The position numbers were made by a program, and so were the translations under genes. This document shows positions 34,738 to 45,979 of a stretch of DNA of 64,000 bases, one piece after another. Each line of letters opens with the position of its first letter. The first letter of the stretch is position 1. The notes beneath the pieces were generated by a model. It did no database searches. It had not been told where the DNA came from and saw nothing but the letters and a program-made list of their open reading frames with translations. Source of the DNA: Bufo bufo (lineage: Eukaryota > Chordata > Amphibia > Anura > Bufonidae). Location: contig NC_053391.1 in NCBI RefSeq assembly GCF_905171765.1, positions 192,644,559 through 192,708,558 of the forward strand, in the 5' to 3' direction.

Positions 34738-35523
34738 GGCCTCTTTCAGACGGGCGAGATTTCCGTGCGGGTGCGATGCGAGAGGTGAACGCATTGCACC
34801 CGCACTGAATCCGGACCCATTCATTTCTATGGGACTGTGCACACGAGCAGTGATTTTCACGCATCACTTGTGCGTTGCGTGAAAATCGGAGCATGTTCTA
34901 TATTCTGCATTTTTCATGCAACGCAGGCCCCATAGAAGTGTGGATGCGGTGCGATTTTCATGCACGGTTGCTAGGAGACGATCGGAATGGGGACCTGATC
35001 TTTATTATTTTCCCTTATAACATGGTTATAAGGGGAAATAATAGCATTCTTAATACAGAATGCATAGTACAATAGGGCTGGAGGGGTTAAAAAAATAAAA
35101 TAAATAATTTAACTCACCTTAATCCACTTGTTCGCGCAGCCCGGCTTCTCTTCTGTCTTCATCTTTGCTGTGCACAGGAAAAGGACATGTGGTGACGTCA
35201 CTGCGCTCATCACATGGTCCGTCACATGATCCATCACCATGGTAAAAGATCATGTGTTGGACCATGTGATGAGCGCAGTGATGTCATCAAAGGTCCTATT
35301 CCTCAAAGAAGAAGACAGAAGAGAAGCCGGGCTGCGCGAACAAGTGGATTAAGGCGAGTTAAATTTTTTATTATTCTTTTTTAATGCCCCCAGCCCTATT
35401 GTACTATGCATTTTGCCGATTTTTCTCACGCGCATTACAATGTTTTGCACTCGCGCAGAAAAATTGTGCATGTTCCACCAACGCACCCGCATCTTTTCCC
35501 GCAACGCCCGTGAGAAACCAGCC
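34738..35523. mobile_element. Harbinger-type MITE (second family) with TAA TSD
   Basis: Ends GGCCTCTTTCAGACGGGCG and, reversed, GGCTGGTTTCTCACGGGCG, with TAA on both sides (34735-34737, 35524-35526). The centre is a large palindrome whose arms both contain CACTTGTTCGCGCAGCCCGG or its complement (35127-35350). 786 bp, no coding frame. Confidence 0.8.
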
Positions 35524-35529
35524 TAACAG

Positions 35530-35929
35530 TCCTTATTCTTTAGCATCTTTTTACTTATGCTTTAACCCTTTTCTCTATATTTCTCCACATGATACATATG
35601 ATATTCTGCACACAGCACTCACAGATCACAGAGACAGGCAGTATGAGCAGGGATTTGATAGATGCGTATGTAATCCTGTAGTTCACAGAAAGCCAGGCGC
35701 ACAGGAGAAACTTGCCTACACAGTAAAGCAAGCTCTGCACTGGTGGTCAACCTGAGATCACATGACACAAGGCAGGAACCTTGACTCTGTCAACCAAATA
35801 GGTGAGGAGGGGATTGCAGGGGAAGAAGAAGGAGCAAGAGTAGTTGAGCCGCCCTCGGTTCACCTAACTATTCAATTGCTTATGGAATTTCCAACGTTTG
35901 AGCTCAGTAATTGCCAACAAAGGTTTGTG
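35530..35929. other. No gene seen
   Basis: Chance frames only. No recognisable element. Confidence 0.4.
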
Positions 35930-36139
35930 TACCAATTGTTAAGTTCTGTTTTTCTATTGTATCAAATACTTATTTCATGCAATAAAATGCAAATTAATTA
36001 TTTAAATTTTTTTTTTAGATTCTGTCTCTCACAGTTGAAGTGTACCCACAAATAAAAAGGATGGACCTCTCCATTCTTTATAGGAGGGAAAACCTGCAAA
36101 ATCGCCAGTGTATCAAATACTTATTTTTCCTACTGTACA
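35930..36139 (+). mobile_element. Tc1-like 3' terminal remnant
   Basis: GTATCAAATACTTATTTTTC followed by CTACTGTA at 36110-36139, preceded by ATTCTGTCTCTCACAGTT, matches the 3' untranslated end of a common vertebrate Tc1-like lineage. No transposase is left. Confidence 0.45.
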
Positions 36140-36424
36140 TCATGTGGACAAATGAATTGGGGCACCTGCACAATATAACTACAGGAGGTGCTATGATATT
36201 TCATTTAGATTTCGCCACAGCTAGGAGATGAAGAGAAGAAAAGAAGAGGAGGAGTGAGGCTCTTACTTATTATTAAAAACTTTTTTTGGAGGGAATATTG
36301 AACATTGATGTGGACATAAAAGTATATATATAAATGGCTATAGCAGACGTACAGTGCCATAGCAACAGTTAAAAACTGTCTAGGGTGGTGGCAGATTCCA
36401 ATTAAGTTTGAAAAGTTACATCTG

Positions 36425-36780
36425 AACTAACTACAAGTCCAAAAAGGAGATGTTTGACCATTATACACAGAGCCATATTTGGCAAAAAACAAACACAGCT
36501 TATAAGCACAAAGACTGCATACCAACTGTCATGCATGATTGGTGGTGGAGGGGTAATGATTTGGGCTTGTTTTGCAGCCATAGGACCTGGGCACCTTGCA
36601 GTCACTGTTGACCATAAACTCCTCTGTATACCAAAGTATTGTATAGTTAAATGTGCAGCTAAAGCTTGGCCGAAACTGGGTCATGCAACAGAACAATGAT
36701 CCCAAGCACACCAGCAAATCTACAGCAGAATCACTGAAATAGAAAAGAGTCAAGGTGATGTATCTGAGCTTATTTTTGCA
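36425..36780 (+). pseudogene. Decayed Tc1-like transposase fragment
   Basis: A frame at about 36535-36600 reads GGGGVMIWACFAAIGPGHLA, the G-G-S-V-M-x-W-G-C-F motif between the first and second catalytic Asp in Tc1 transposases. Downstream GAACAATGATCCCAAGCACA is the degraded DNDPKH region. Frameshifts throughout. Confidence 0.6.
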
Positions 36781-37129
36781 ATCATAACTGTGAAGGAACA
36801 GTCACATTTGGGCTTCCCTAATGTTTTTTTTTTCAACCATATTATTCCCTGTTTCAGCCACACAGCTAGATGCATTTCACTCAGAAGAAGGGGGTGTATC
36901 CCTTCCATGCAAGTCTTCCAGCACTGTACTGTAACTTGTGACATCCTTTCCTTTACTTCCCAGTATGTTTGTTTTCAACTCTGGAGCTCACAGAACAGAC
37001 AAGGAGGGATAAATCACACACATAGAAAGGCAAGAGGCTCCTTTTATAGAAGTGTAAGAAGCAGTTGTTTTGTCAGGCTCACAATCTCAGCTATATTCCA
37101 GTCATATAAGAAATAGAAGCCGGCGGCAC
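36781..37129. other. No gene seen
   Basis: Unassigned sequence with short chance frames on both strands. Confidence 0.4.
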
Positions 37130-37243
37130 AGCATATGTCCCATCAAAAAGTATCAAAGCATCCCTGTATACTCCGCGTCACTTTGCCAAGGTGGTGCTCA
37201 GACTATAGACATATTGGTAAAGTCCATAAATGTATAGAATATA

Positions 37244-37993
37244 CCCTGTTTCCCCGAAAATAAGACAGGGTCTTATATTAATTTTTGCTCCAAAAGATGC
37301 GCTAGGTCTTATTTTCAGGGGATGTCTTATTTTTTCCATGACACAGGGGGATCAGAGGGGAGAATCAAAATGACACAGGAGAATCTGAGGGAAGATTACA
37401 ATTTTAGTACCCTTTCTTATCCTCCTGTGTCATTTTGATTCCCCCCTCTGATCCCCCTGTGTCATTTTAAGTGATCCCCCTCCCCTGTGCCAGCGGACAG
37501 TGGATTATTTAGTCTCTCCCCCCTCCCACCTTCACCAGACATCCCCCAACCACTTTATCAGACATTCCCCCCCCCCATACCTCAGTCACCCCTGTATGTC
37601 CGTGCCGGCCAGATTCCACACAATGTGCCCGATTCCTGCCCTGCGCAACTTACTCACATTTAGACAGTGAGTCAGCCAGACTCCGTCAGGGCAGAGCGAG
37701 CAGCAGGCGGCAGCTTGTCCTGGCAGTGGCGCGGGCTCTCTGATTTAAAGAGACCTCGCACCGCCTGAACAGCTCTGGCTGTGCTGCGGCCAATCAGTGA
37801 GCTGCGCGGCGGCGCCCGCCGCTACGATTGGGAGGAGTCGGATGCCTTGCAGTAACTTCTGGGAACTTATATTCCGGGGGGCCTTATTATCGGGGAGGCC
37901 TTATTTTCGGGGGGATGCCTTATATTTCAGCAAGAGGCAAAACTAGAGGTAGGTCTTATTTTCGGGGGATGTCTTATTTTCGGGGAAAGACGG
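37244..37993. mobile_element. Mariner/Tc1-type MITE (TTTCCCCGAAAATAAGAC end) with TA TSD
   Basis: Ends CCCTGTTTCCCCGAAAATA and, reversed, CCGTCTTTCCCCGAAAATA, with TA at 37242-37243 and 37994-37995. Subterminal GTCTTATTTTCGGGGGATG repeats occur two to three times at each end. 750 bp, no frame. It splits the terminal region of the Penelope-like element. Confidence 0.8.
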
Positions 37994-40646
37994 TAGTAGT
38001 CGGCACTCACCAATGTAGTAAAACACACTTCTTTATTGTCCATAAAGACATTCCAATAAAAGGCAGGGGTGGAACAGCTCTCATACAGCCAAATCAGTGG
38101 CGACAGCCGTTTTGCTCTCTCGCGCTTCGTCAGGCCACCAACGTCATCATGCTACAAAAGGTGCAATTTCCACACCTAAAATTACCCCTAGGCCTGCAAG
38201 CCTGTAACCAACTGGTGTTCCTTTCTTCTACATAACAACTTCTTACCAATTTATCTTTTATAGTATGGCTTCTTCTGAAAGTCACTAAAGGTTTATTCTT
38301 CATATACTCCGATAAACTACTCTCATTTTTTAAAATATCCCAATTATTATAAGACACCCTACGTATAGTTTCAGTTCAATCAAAAGATCCACTTGGGAGA
38401 ACTCCCCCGCTTTTTTCATGGCCGAATCAAGGGTCTTGCTGGAATAACCTCTCTAAAAGGCGCTCTTTTATATCCAAAGCTTGTGTTCTATATCCATCCT
38501 GAGTGCTGTTGATCCTCTTTAATCTGATAAACTGTCCATAAGGGACTGATCTTTTCACAGTCTCTGGATGAAAGCTGTCGTGGTGTAGCAAGGAGTTGGT
38601 CGTCGTGGGCTTCCGATAGCCCCTCGTGACCAACTCATTGTCTCTTACCAAAACCGCCACATCCAAGAATTCCAGGGCCAAATCCCCGAAATTAGTGGTG
38701 AATTTAATATTTATATCATTTGTCTCATTCAAATATGTCACAAATTCTAAACACTGAGCTTCAGTTCCTGACCAGACCATAAAAACATCATCCACATATC
38801 TCAGGAATAATTTAATGTGGCACAAATATGGGTTGTTGACATAGAATACAAACCTGTCCTCAAATCTAGCCAAATATATATTTGCAAATGTACAAGATAC
38901 CGGAGTCCCCATGGCTGTCCCATGTTTTTGTCTGATCCCCAAACCTAAATGTGTTGTTTATCAAAATGAAGCTCAAGGCATCTCGAATAAACCTACAGAT
39001 AGGCCACTTTTGCTCGTATTGCCTAGGACGTCCATGACAGCTGTTATACCTGCCCCATGCGTTATATGGGTATACAAGTTCTCTACATCTAAAGACACCA
39101 AACTAAAACCCTCTGCCAGTGAAAAGATTTCAGTGCCAGGAGGAAGTCATGTGTTCCACGTAAATAGGCTGAGCACTTTTCAAAATGGGCCTTAATAGCC
39201 AATCTACATACCTGGACAACGGTTCAGTCACCGAGCCAATCCCTGCCACAATTGGGCATCCAGGGTGTTGGCTCAGTGACTTCGGCAAATCTTCGGCAAA
39301 ATGTACCAAGACGTTTTTTTAGGGGATGGAGGTATAAGGTTCTCTACCATCTGACTGGATAGAAAATCCTCCCTCATATATCTGTACAAGAGACTTTTAA
39401 GTTGGTTTTGTATTTCCATTGTGGGGTCCTTAGATACTGTCTCGTACGTATTCTCATCTCTTAATTGTCTCAAGGACTCACTGACATAGTATTCTCTAGT
39501 CATCAATATCACATTGCCCCCCTTGTCTGCTGGTATTACCCCCACGTCCTTCTGAGAGCAAATTCACTGTAAGGCTTCTTTTTCTTTTTTACTTACAGTA
39601 TATCACACATTGTTGGATATATAAATGCTCTGATATCTTTCAGTACCTGTTGGTAGAAGATTTCAATACTTCCCCCAGCAGACAAGGGGGAAGAAAAAGT
39701 AGACTTCACCCCTCTATCAAATCTTTTATTCACATCCTCATCATCAATCTTTCCATCAAGATGCATATTTGTCAAAATTCCAAACAGGAGACTTCAGTCT
39801 CATCAAATCTAGTGGAAATATTAAAGCTAAGGGGGCCCACTTACTGGTATCTCCCCCTGTTTTCTTTCCACTTCTACCCGAGATATACCACTAAACATCT
39901 TATATAAATACATCTTACGTATGGACTTAAATAGGTCAATTTCAAAACCAACTGGATCAAATTGTTCTACCAGACAGTATCCCAACCCCTTATTAAGGAC
40001 ATATAGGAGATACAGGCCGGTGACAACTCGTGACCAGTGAGATTCAGAATTACATTCTTCTCCACATTGGGATTCTCAGCTGGAATCATTGTCTCCATGA
40101 GACATTCTTTTCTTTCTTCGGCCCCTTCTAATCCTCCGTCTAAAGGGCCTTTACTTTTTGGTATATTCGATTGGTCATTATGATTATTTGGATCATCTGA
40201 CATGCTTAAATCCGAATCTGTGGTCCAGTATTCACTTTTTGTACGGCGCTGGTTATCGCTTTTTATGCTGTTTCTTTTTATTCCAATCAAAAAATCTCCC
40301 AATGTCATAATTCTGTTTTTCTCTTAGGAATCTGTCTCTTTTTCTCTCTTTTATTTCTGCTTGTACAATTACCAATTTTTTGTTTAGTTTTTTTCTCAAA
40401 AGCTTGCAATTGCTTCTCAGTTAGTCTACTTTGTAATTCCTCTCTTGGTTTTGTCAATTCCTCTTTAGTTGTGGTATACTCAAGTTTGTTCCTTTTTAAC
40501 GCTGCTTCTAAAATACATAAGGAAAACTCACTGCTTCTAAAATATGTAAGGGAAATCTCAGCTAGCTCTGACAAGCCCCCACTTCCTCTAAGCTGTTTTC
40601 TGAGTTTCTGTAACCAGGATAACCAGGGATGGATCTTGCCTGACAA
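37994..40646 (-). pseudogene. Penelope-like retroelement, decayed
   Basis: Minus-strand pieces in order: a basic coiled-coil N-terminus (40646-40305); a linker ending NLTGHELSPACISYMSLIRG (40308-39967); an entry region with ADKGGNVILM and ENTYETVSKDPTMEIQ (39545-39273); then the RT core (38942-38427) with GTAMGTPVSCTFANIYLARF and the catalytic box LRYVDDVFMVW; and PRGNFRCGNCTFC (38357-38130), the Cys cluster that in this class precedes a GIY-YIG endonuclease. The frame stops right after the Cys cluster, so the endonuclease is lost. The 3' tail CCTGACGAAGCGCGAGAGAG (38107-38135) and a pA-like AATAAAG are typical termini. Several frameshifts; inactive. Confidence 0.82.
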
Positions 40647-40984
40647 CAGGCACTGGCCTGCAACTTAGGTGGAAGTGAAACCCTAGTGGCAATGACTTTA
40701 CAGCTTAATTTTAGGTGGATGCAGGCATATTTTTAAATTAAGTGATCTAGAAATTTGCTAGTTATTTAATACAATTGTGTGAAAGTACAGTGACTCTTTA
40801 AGGCATCTATGCATAAATGAATGCCCACAAACCTCATTGCACTGAAGCAACATTTTACAGAAGAGTGGCCCATAATTCTTCCAGAACGATGTGAGACTGG
40901 TAAAGTCATACAGAAAACGATTACTTTAAGGTTTTGCTGCTAAAGGTGGTTTTGTTGATTTATAGGGTGTACTTAGTTTTGCAC
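40647..40984. other. No gene seen
   Basis: AT-rich, unassigned. Confidence 0.4.
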
Positions 40985-41510
40985 CAGTGGCATAGCGTGG
41001 GTTGCCAGCACCCGGGGCAAGCCAAAAATTGCACCCCCATCCTACCCTGGGCACGCCCCTTTTAAAAGATACTGTAGTAGATCACTAGCAGTCCTATGTA
41101 ACACCACAAATAACAGTGATAACTCTCTGTGTACAGATAATGTAGTAGATTCACCTGCAGTCCTATGTAGCACCACAGATAACACAGTGATAACTCTGAG
41201 TACAGATAATGTAATAGATGTTCCCTGCAGTCCTATGTAACACCTCAGATAACACAGTGATAACTCTCTGAGTACAGATACTGTAGTAGATGGGTGTGAG
41301 CCCCCAGAATTCAGAACACACACAGTGTGACCTGAAGTCTGGGGCCAGGATGCGTCAGGGTGGGCCATATTCTCAATCTCCTCCCCCAACCCCACCGTGA
41401 AACAGATATGTGGATGGACATTATTATTACAGTAGAATACAGCACCATACCTGTTACATCCAGTGACGTCTTCTGTGATGTAGACTTTCCTCAACGTCTT
41501 CATTCAGAGA
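40985..41510. mobile_element. hAT/SINE-like repeat with internal ~70-bp tandem units
   Basis: It starts with CAGTGGCATAGCGTGGGTTG, a hAT-like CAG end. At 41065-41290 three to four copies of a unit with TACAGATAATGTAGTAGAT, GCAGTCCTATGTAACACC and AGATAACACAGTGATAACTC follow one another. No right inverted end was found. The 153-codon minus frame across the array is repeat-derived. Confidence 0.6.
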
Positions 41511-41939
41511 TAAGACCGTCATGATACCTTCTTTCAGCCGCTTCTCATCTCTGCAGATATTCACAGAAAAAAATTTAGGTTCCTCACTTTACTATCATCC
41601 TCTCCTTCCTGGTGTCTCAACACTGTCATCCTGCCGCCCCCCAATACTGTGCTGGATCCAGACAGATAGTCCCCCATTCCCCATAATATTATTCCCCCTG
41701 TATATTATAATGGCCCCATTTCTAAAATGCAAATTGCATCAAATAACAAAATAATATGCAGGGCAGGGTCTATTATACAGAGAGCAACCAGACAAACAAT
41801 ATTGTAAATGTAATAATGCAAATCTATACCTCAGATCAAAAAGAGGGACATTTAAGGAGAAAAGAGGGACACAGAGACTTGGGTGCAAAATAGGGAATCT
41901 CCCTCCAAAAGAGGGACCCTTGGGAGGACTGGTGTAGTG

Positions 41940-42078
41940 GTACTGCAGCTCAGCTGCCATTCACTCATACTGCAATAACCTGGCACAGCCATGTCGAAAT
42001 CCATGAAATCTGATATTGATGACATATCCGGAGAACAGATCATCAATGTCAAAAAGTTGAAATAGCTCTTTAAGGCAT
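41940..42078. mobile_element. T2-type MITE fragment
   Basis: ATCTGATATTGATGACATAT and AGCTCTTTAAGG match the right arm style of 34275-34601 and 62397-62780. It ends about 525 bp upstream of the ADORA3 start codon. Confidence 0.5.
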
Positions 42079-42187
42079 ATATTGCTGATTTACTATATTT
42101 ATTGCTCATTTGAAAGCTCTGACAGCTATGGAAGTAACTACTCCTTTAAACTGGTTATTTGCTTGAAAGGGAAATATTAGTTTCCGT

Positions 42188-42601
42188 TTGGGCAACTTCT
42201 CTAAAGCCGTAGAGGTATACTCCACCAGAGATACAAAGTATGATTTCATTAAAGCTCTCGTATTTACTACTGAAACTAGATGGCCGCATCTGATCATAGC
42301 ATCCTGCAGTTCCATTACATTTCAAAGCACAGCAAGGACTTCCTTTGATAAAAAAAAAAAAAGGAATGACAGCAGGATTTACCCTTTGATTCCAATCTAT
42401 TTGGAGGAACCGCCATCACTACAGGAGTCTTTTTCTGTCGTTGAATCAAGAAAACAAAAGCAAGATTTATTTTTGACAGGTTGGTGCAATGGAGCAATAA
42501 GCGGTGTTTGCACGCACCAAACCCCGTTAAATTTATTACCATCTTCTTCTTTGAATGCATGCCTTGGAATCTCCTCAGTAACTGTATACATATCGCTGGA
42601 C
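42188..42601 (+). promoter_or_regulatory. ADORA3 5' flank / probable 5' UTR
   Basis: Sequence directly upstream of the receptor start. It is open in the same frame back to an ATG at 42188 (138 codons), but the residues have no receptor-like or signal-peptide character, and adenosine receptors begin close to helix 1. A poly(A) tract at about 42350-42362 argues against coding. The ATG at 42602 has purine at -3 (G) and G at +4. No clear TATA box; the transcription start is not determinable here. Confidence 0.5.
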
Positions 42602-42948
42602 ATGGCAAATCAGACATATTCAGATGACTACAGCAAGACATATATTGCCGTGGAGACTGTGATCGGAATTGTAGCTGTTTTGGGCAACATCCTGGTCATC
42701 TGGGCAGTGAAACTGAATCCAAGCCTGCAGAATACAACTTTTTTCTTCATTGTGTCTCTTGCCTTTGCAGACCTGGCTGTGGGTGTCCTGGTCATGCCCT
42801 TGGCCATTGTAGTAAGCCTGGGTAAACATTTGCATTTCCACTCCTGTTTGTTCATGTGCTGTCTACTGATTATTCTGACCAATGCCTCCATCCTATCCCT
42901 GCTTGCAATATCCATTGACAGATACTTGAGAGTTAAGATACCCACAAG
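42602..42948 (+). CDS. ADORA3: Adenosine A3 receptor, exon 1 (residues 1-115 and 2/3 of 116)
   Basis: Encodes helices 1-3 of a class A GPCR for adenosine; the family's A3 type couples to Gi and lowers cAMP at the plasma membrane. Seen: N-glycosylation sequon at N3; helix 1 about 13-36 with N29 (1.50); VKLNPSLQ intracellular loop 1; helix 2 about 47-72 with D57 (2.50) in [24 protein letters not shown]82 (3.25) for the extracellular disulfide; helix 3 ending in D106-R107-Y108 and LRVK. The VVSLG and SCLFM stretches favour A3 over A1 or A2. The exon ends at AG/GTAACG (donor 42949-42950), phase 2, in intracellular loop 2, the position of the conserved intron in adenosine receptors. Start chosen by family length and good initiation context. 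The residue after T93 is Asn where I recall His in mammalian A3. Confidence 0.96.
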
Positions 42949-43056
42949 GTAACGCATATATGCAATGTATCATTTTATTTTTTCCCTTTACCTGTAGTTT
43001 TCTATACTATGTCTGTATCAGCAATTTTATTAGAACTGTATTATTCCTGCATGCTA

Positions 43057-43943
43057 CAGTCGTGGCCAAAAGTTTTGAGAATTACATAAATATTGGAAAT
43101 TGGAAAAGTTGCTGCTTAAGTTTTTATAATAGCAATTTGCATATACTCCAGAATGTTATGAAGAGTGATCAGATGAATTGCATAGTCCTTCTTTGCCATG
43201 AAAATTAACTTAATCCCAAAAAAAACTGCATTTCATTTCTGTCATAAAGGACCTGCTGAGATCATTTCAGTAATCGTCTTGTTAAATCAGGTGAGAATGT
43301 TGACGAGCACAAGGCTGGAGATCATTATGTCAGGCTGATTAGGTTAAAATGGCAGACTTGACATGTTAAATGGAGGGTGATGCTTGAAATCATTGTTCTT
43401 CCATTGTTAACCATGGTGACCTGCAAAGAAACGCGTGCAGCCATCATTGCGTTGCATAAAAATGGCTTCACAGGCAAGGATATTGTGGCTACTAAGATTG
43501 CACCTCAATCAACAATTTATAGGATCATCAAGAACTTCAAGGAAAGAGGTTCAATTCTTGTTAAGAAGGCTTCAGGGCGTCCAAGAAAGTCCAGCAAGCG
43601 CCAGGATCGTCTCCTAAAGAGGATTCAGCTGCGGGATCGGAGTGCCACCAGTGCAGAGCTTGCTCAGGAATGGCAGCAGACAGGTGTGAGCGCATCTGCA
43701 CGCACAGTGAGGCGAAGACTTTTGGAAGATGGCCTGGTGTCAAGAAGGGCAGCAAAGAAGCCACTTCTATCCCCAAAAAAATGTCATGTAATTGTCGATA
43801 AAAGCCTTTGAAACGTATGAAGTGCGTGTAGTTATATTTCACTACATCACATAAACAACTGAAACAAAGATCTAAAAGCAGTTTAGCAGCAAACTTTGTA
43901 AAAAAAATATTTTTGTCATTCTCAAAACTTTTGGCCACGACTG
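43057..43943 (+). pseudogene. Tc1-like transposon, internal-deletion derivative
   Basis: Inverted ends CAGTCGTGGCCAAAAGTTTT match at both sides, flanked by TA (43055-43056, 43944-43945). 887 bp. The plus-strand frame (about 43377-43811) encodes the N-terminal paired-like DNA-binding region: ETRAAIIALHKNGFTGKDIV, IYRIIKNFKERGS, the SGRPRKSS hook, and VSARTVRRRLLEDGLVSRRA, then ends before any catalytic Asp. The DNA-binding half is well preserved; the catalytic half is deleted. A separate lineage from 19867-21574. Located in ADORA3 intron 1. Confidence 0.88.
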
Positions 43944-44036
43944 TACACTACCAACATTGTATAGAGCAGCAGAAATGTTTTCATGAACTTCATCCACCCC
44001 ACTAGCTCTGGAAAAGATACAAAACTGTAGTGAATG

Positions 44037-45201
44037 TTTGGTACCTGTCACGTTGAACATGGTCCCTGAGCTACAGGCACCATGTTATAGAGCAGGAAGA
44101 GCTGAGCAGACTGATATATAGTTTTATGGGAAAAGGTTCAGTATAAGATGTATTTCATTCATTTATATTCCTACTCATTCTGGGCTTTAATGTCAAGGAG
44201 GCGGTCCTATCAGCGATTGTGTATACAGACATAGCTGTCAATCACTGATAGGACCGCCTCCTTGACTTCAAAGCCCAGAATGAGCAGGAATTTAAAGGGA
44301 TTCTGTCATCCGGATTTTATCTACAGATATTTTCACATCATCACATCAGTCTCCACGATTTAGTTTAAAATATACTAGTCTTACCCCCATCTGTCTTGTC
44401 ATTTAGGCTAAAAATCGCTTTTATTAATATGCAAATTACCTCTATAAGGAGCCCAAGGGGCTGTCCCTCTGTCCGTTGGAGCCCAGCCGCGCCCATTATC
44501 TTGGAGCCCAGCACTGCCCCGTTGTTAATTATTCACTCCTCCTTGCAGATTTTTTTTTTTTATAGTGCTCTGTAATCTCGCGCATGTGGTTACACTGGTC
44601 CGGGCCCGCGCGGTGTCTTGGCAGCAGCCTCAATGAAGCAAGCAAGCAGCAGCCTCAAGCAAGCAAGCATGCTCCAGCTGTCTACGAACTTCGCTCGGCC
44701 CGGAAAAGAAGAGTGGAGCGCGCAGACAGCTGGCGCATGCGCGCTTGCTTCGGTGAGGCTGCTGCCAGGACACTGCGTGGGCCCATACTGGTGTAACCAG
44801 GGCACACTAGAAAAAAAAAAAATCAGTGAGGAGAGGACTTTATAATTAAAAGCGGGGAAGTGCTTGGCTCCGAGATAATGGGCGCGGCTGGGCTCCAACG
44901 GAAAGAGGGACAGCCCCTTGGGCTCCTTATAGAGCTAATTTGCATTTTAATAAAAGCAATTTTTAGCCTAAATGACAAGACAGATGGGGATAAGACTAGT
45001 ACATTTTAAACTAAATCGTGGAGACTGATGTGATGATGTGAAAATCTCTGTAGATAAAATCCGGATGACAGAATTCCTTTAAATGAAAAAGTTTTACTGA
45101 ACCTTTTTTCCATAAAACTATATATCATTCTAATCAGCTCCTCCTGCTCTATAACATGCTGCCTGTAGCTTACATTGCATTTTTATGGTGACAGGTTCCC
45201 T
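44037..45201. mobile_element. Outer palindromic MITE (TTAA type) hosting a second MITE
   Basis: The right end (reversed) AGGGAACCTGTCACCATAAA is followed by TTAA (45202-45205). The left arm is a diverged partner: GTACCTGTCACGTTGAAC, CACCATGTTATAGAGCAGGA and GATATATAGTTTTATGG all have complements at 45085-45190. Inside, 44180-44290 forms its own hairpin (TCAAGGAGGCGGTCCTATCA and complement). Confidence 0.7.
44296..45078. mobile_element. Inner T2/Kolobok-type MITE with TTAA TSD
   Basis: Ends AGGGATTCTGTCATCCGGAT and, reversed, AGGAATTCTGTCATCCGGAT, with TTAA at 44292-44295 and 45079-45082. Arms of about 250 bp pair well (GTCTCCACGATTTAGTTTAA; GCCCAAGGGGCTGTCCCTCT). 783 bp, no gene. Confidence 0.85.
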
Positions 45202-45267
45202 TTAATAAAATTCTATTTTAACTCCAACTGTAACATTTGCCACTTGCAGAATATTAATGGACACTAT

Positions 45268-45608
45268 GGGGCTCATTAATTAACTGATATAAGCCACTTA
45301 TGTGCACGCCATTTTGAGACAAAATCTATGACTTTTCCCATGCTTGTGCCACTTTTCTGACAGGTCAAGAAAAGGGGGCTTGGCATGAGAGGGGAAGAGG
45401 GAATGCCACCAGGCTCGTGGCATAGAAAATGGCTTAAATCTGCACCAGCAAGGGAGTTGGTGTAGATTTAAGTTTGTCGCATGACCTGCTGGTTGAAGCG
45501 CCAAAGTTATGTAGAGGCCTGCACCTCCATATAACTTTGGCTCTCCCTCCAGCAGTACAAGACAATTAAGGACAGAATGTAAATCACCGGTCTTAATAAA
45601 TGAGCCCC
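45268..45608. mobile_element. Short palindromic MITE (GGGGCTCATTA end)
   Basis: Ends GGGGCTCATTAATTAA and TTAATAAATGAGCCCC, with TAT on both sides. The interior shares AGTTATGTAGAGGC-type text with 10030-10350. Superfamily unclear. Confidence 0.6.
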
Positions 45609-45979
45609 TATGCATTTATGAGTCCAATGTATTCTGTCTAAGTGGTTATTTATTAAATGGCACAATATTTGGTACAATACATTATTATGTCTTTAAAGAT
45701 TTAGTCCCTTTTTAAGAAAGCACTTAAGCATGTGATACCTAATGAAAAAAATCGAACTGACATGCTCCCCATCACTGTCTCCATACTGGGATCTTTTGGT
45801 CCCAGGCTTGTTTACTTCTGGGATATAAACAGGACCATATGTAGCACAGCAAAGACTGGCCTCATCTGTGGCATGTCCCCATGCAGTATGTCACTGCTGG
45901 ATCACTTGCTGCTTGGGCACCCGTCATCTCTGAGGTTAGTCATTGGCTTCATGTGACCCTGTCTGTATCCCCGCTAGAA
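45609..45979. other. No gene seen
   Basis: Intronic unassigned sequence. Confidence 0.4.

Noticed and set aside
37828..38235. 135-codon plus-strand ORF
   Set aside because: Crosses a mariner-type MITE end and the antisense of the Penelope-like tail.
41042..41503. 153-codon minus-strand ORF with repeated LSVLRELS-like phrases
   Set aside because: Comes from the ~70-bp tandem units in the repeat at 40985-41510.
42188..42952. 254-codon ORF covering the first ADORA3 exon
   Set aside because: Only the part from 42602 is receptor; the end reads past the splice donor into the intron. Replaced by the exon call.
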